From positions 1-15,213 of the forward strand of contig NIZU01000005.1 of the NCBI GenBank assembly GCA_003315675.1: a DNA stretch of 15,213 nt, in the 5' to 3' direction. The position numbers were made by a program, and so were the translations under genes. A model generated the notes under the pieces. It was not told the DNA's origin. It searched no databases and saw only the letters and a program-made list of their open reading frames with translations. Positions 13,968-15,213 of this stretch are shown here, in pieces. This stretch comes from Methanocorpusculum sp. MCE (GTDB lineage: Archaea; Halobacteriota; Methanomicrobia; Methanomicrobiales; Methanocorpusculaceae). Position 1 is the stretch's first letter; every line of letters begins with the position of its first letter.

Positions 13968-15071
13968 ATGGAAGACGTCTATATCGCCCGGGCCGGGGCA
14001 CAGTCACAGGATCGGAACACCGCAAACAAGATCAAGGCACTGTGTATGGCGGCATGCCTTGAAAACATGGTGAACCGGGGGGATCTGACCGCAGTCAAGG
14101 TCCACTTCGGCGAACGGGGAAACGACGCGTTCGTAAATCCGCTCCATGTCGCATCGATAGTCAAAGAGATCGAGGCGGTCGGCGCGAAACCTTTTCTTAC
14201 CGATACCAATACCCTCTACCTCGGCGGCCGGAGGAACACCGTCGATCATGCAAAAACCGCGGCAATGCACGGATTCTGCTATCCGGTTTTCGACTGTCCG
14301 GTGATCATCGCCGACGGACTTCGCGGGCAGAGCTTCACCCCCGTGGAGGTGTACGGAAAACACTTCGATTCGGTCAGGATCGCATCCGATATTGTTTCGG
14401 CAGACAGCATGGTTGTCGTTTCCCACTTCAAAGGCCATGAGGCTGCGGGATTTGGGGGAGCATTGAAAAATCTCGGCATGGGCTGCGCCTCAAACGAGGG
14501 AAAACGCGAGCAGCACACGACCCGGCCGATGATCCTGGAAGACAAGTGTATCGTCTGCGGAGCCTGTATGAATGCCTGCCCCGAGTTCTGCATCAGCATT
14601 GCCGGGAAAGCGGTCTCGATCGATCTTGACCACTGTATAGGCTGTCTGATGTGCATGAACACTTGCCCGGAACATGCGATCGACCTCGACTGGAAAGATG
14701 ACGGCGTCGTGTTCGTCGAGCGGATGATCGAGTACGCGGCGGGAGCGGTCGGCAATAAAACCGGGAAGGCGTTTTACATCAACTTCTTAACCAACATCAC
14801 GCCGCACTGCGATTGTACGCCGTGGAACGACATCCCGTTCGTTCCCGACATCGGCATTCTTGCATCTACCGATCCGGTCGCGCTGGACAAAGCCTGCTTC
14901 GATCTCGTGAACGGCGAGGAGGGGGTCTTTGGGAGCCTTCTGCCGGATCACCATCAGCCCGGCGAGGAGAAGTTTACCAGCGTATGGCCGGGAACCAGCC
15001 CGATGCTGCAGATATCCTATGCAGAAGAGATGGGTCTTGGACGCGGTGAATATCGTCTGATCGAGATTTAA
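13968..15071 (+). CDS. DUF362 domain protein with two 4Fe-4S clusters
   Basis: This 367-residue protein consists of an N-terminal DUF362 domain (about 1-185, continuing after the clusters) with an inserted ferredoxin module. It carries two CxxCxxCxxxCP motifs: C194, C197, C200, C204 (CIVCGACMNACP) and C223, C226, C229, C233 (CIGCLMCMNTCP). Conserved DUF362 segments include VKVHFGERGN near residue 43, LTDTNTLYLGGR, VVSHFKGHEAAGFGGALKNLGMG near 150-172, and DPVALDKACFDLV toward the end. Members are annotated as ferredoxin-like or Fe-S proteins without a proven reaction. No signal peptide or membrane segment is visible, so it should be cytoplasmic. It is divergent from dapA, with 130 bases between. 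The ATG at 13968 is fixed by the in-frame TGA directly before it. Confidence 0.88.
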   Translation: MEDVYIARAGAQSQDRNTANKIKALCMAACLENMVNRGDLTAVKVHFGERGNDAFVNPLHVASIVKEIEAVGAKPFLTDTNTLYLGGRRNTVDHAKTAAMHGFCYPVFDCPVIIADGLRGQSFTPVEVYGKHFDSVRIASDIVSADSMVVVSHFKGHEAAGFGGALKNLGMGCASNEGKREQHTTRPMILEDKCIVCGACMNACPEFCISIAGKAVSIDLDHCIGCLMCMNTCPEHAIDLDWKDDGVVFVERMIEYAAGAVGNKTGKAFYINFLTNITPHCDCTPWNDIPFVPDIGILASTDPVALDKACFDLVNGEEGVFGSLLPDHHQPGEEKFTSVWPGTSPMLQISYAEEMGLGRGEYRLIEI

Positions 15072-15074
15072 TTC

Positions 15075-15102
15075 TTTTTTTCGCATATTTCACTGCGGTG
15101 AA
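15075..15102 (+). terminator. T-run plus small hairpin after the DUF362 gene
   Basis: A run of seven Ts (15075-15081) follows the stop codon by three bases. A short hairpin follows it: TTCAC (15089-15093), loop TGCG, GTGAA (15098-15102). The T-run alone is enough for archaeal termination; the hairpin comes after it, so it is not a bacterial-type terminator. Confidence 0.5.
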
Positions 15103-15196
15103 TTTTACACATAACCTGACTTTGACAGTTGGCAATATAGCCCTCATTCAAACATCTCGTAAACGCAACAAAAGAGAAAACTAGTCCCTGTCAGGC

Positions 15197-15212
15197 GTCA
15201 ATTTAAATTGAC
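15197..15212. repeat. 16-bp perfect palindrome at window end
   Basis: GTCAATTTAAATTGAC is fully self-complementary. It lies in an AT-rich intergenic stretch (15103-15213) in which I see no ORF or RNA gene. It could be an operator or a promoter core of the next gene to the right, whose start is outside the window. Confidence 0.5.
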
Positions 15213-15213
15213 C

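Noticed and set aside
1..15213. CRISPR arrays, tRNA or rRNA genes, defence islands
   Set aside because: No regularly spaced repeats, cloverleaf-like segments or defence-type genes were seen; apart from the IS remnant the content is core metabolism.

Overview
The window looks like a chromosomal segment of a methanogenic archaeon. The evidence is a block of genes for the nickel tetrapyrrole coenzyme F430, together with archaeal TATA-type promoters, T-run terminators and ferredoxin-type proteins. The gene content and GC-rich codon use suit the Methanomicrobiales, perhaps a Methanocorpusculum relative. That placement is inference from memory and was not checked by a search.

Layout. Positions 1-970 hold the 3' part of an IS5-like transposase gene, its T-rich end, and a tandem duplication of the last ~243 bp of that region. 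Positions 1068-1927 (minus strand) hold a two-gene unit for small HEAT-repeat and TPR proteins. A ~140 bp divergent regulatory region follows. Positions 2068-11786 (plus strand) form one tightly packed nine-gene unit: cfbA, cfbE, cfbD, cfbB, sirC, hemA, hemB, hemL and a hemC-cobA fusion. Every junction overlaps or is 1-2 nt apart, and a T-run terminator lies after the last gene. Next come a 57-residue 2[4Fe-4S] ferredoxin gene (minus), a dapA-dapB lysine/diaminopimelate pair (minus), and a divergent DUF362/ferredoxin protein gene (plus). The window ends in intergenic DNA with a 16-bp perfect palindrome.

How the genes work together. HemA and HemL turn glutamyl-tRNA into 5-aminolevulinate, HemB makes porphobilinogen, and the HemC domain makes hydroxymethylbilane. 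A uroporphyrinogen-III synthase (HemD), not present here, should close the ring. The CobA domain methylates uroporphyrinogen III to precorrin-2, and SirC oxidises that to sirohydrochlorin. CfbA inserts nickel, CfbB amidates the a and c side chains, CfbD with CfbC (absent here) reduces and cyclises the ring, and CfbE makes the final six-membered carbocycle of F430. The operon therefore covers nearly the whole route from charged tRNA to F430, but lacks HemD and CfbC.

The most notable points are the near-complete single-operon route with two specific gaps, the HemC-CobA fusion that skips the intervening HemD step, departures from family motifs in SirC, CobA and HemL, symmetric DNA elements in front of cfbA, and promoters placed for leaderless mRNAs. 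I did not see a clearly new defence or mobile system.
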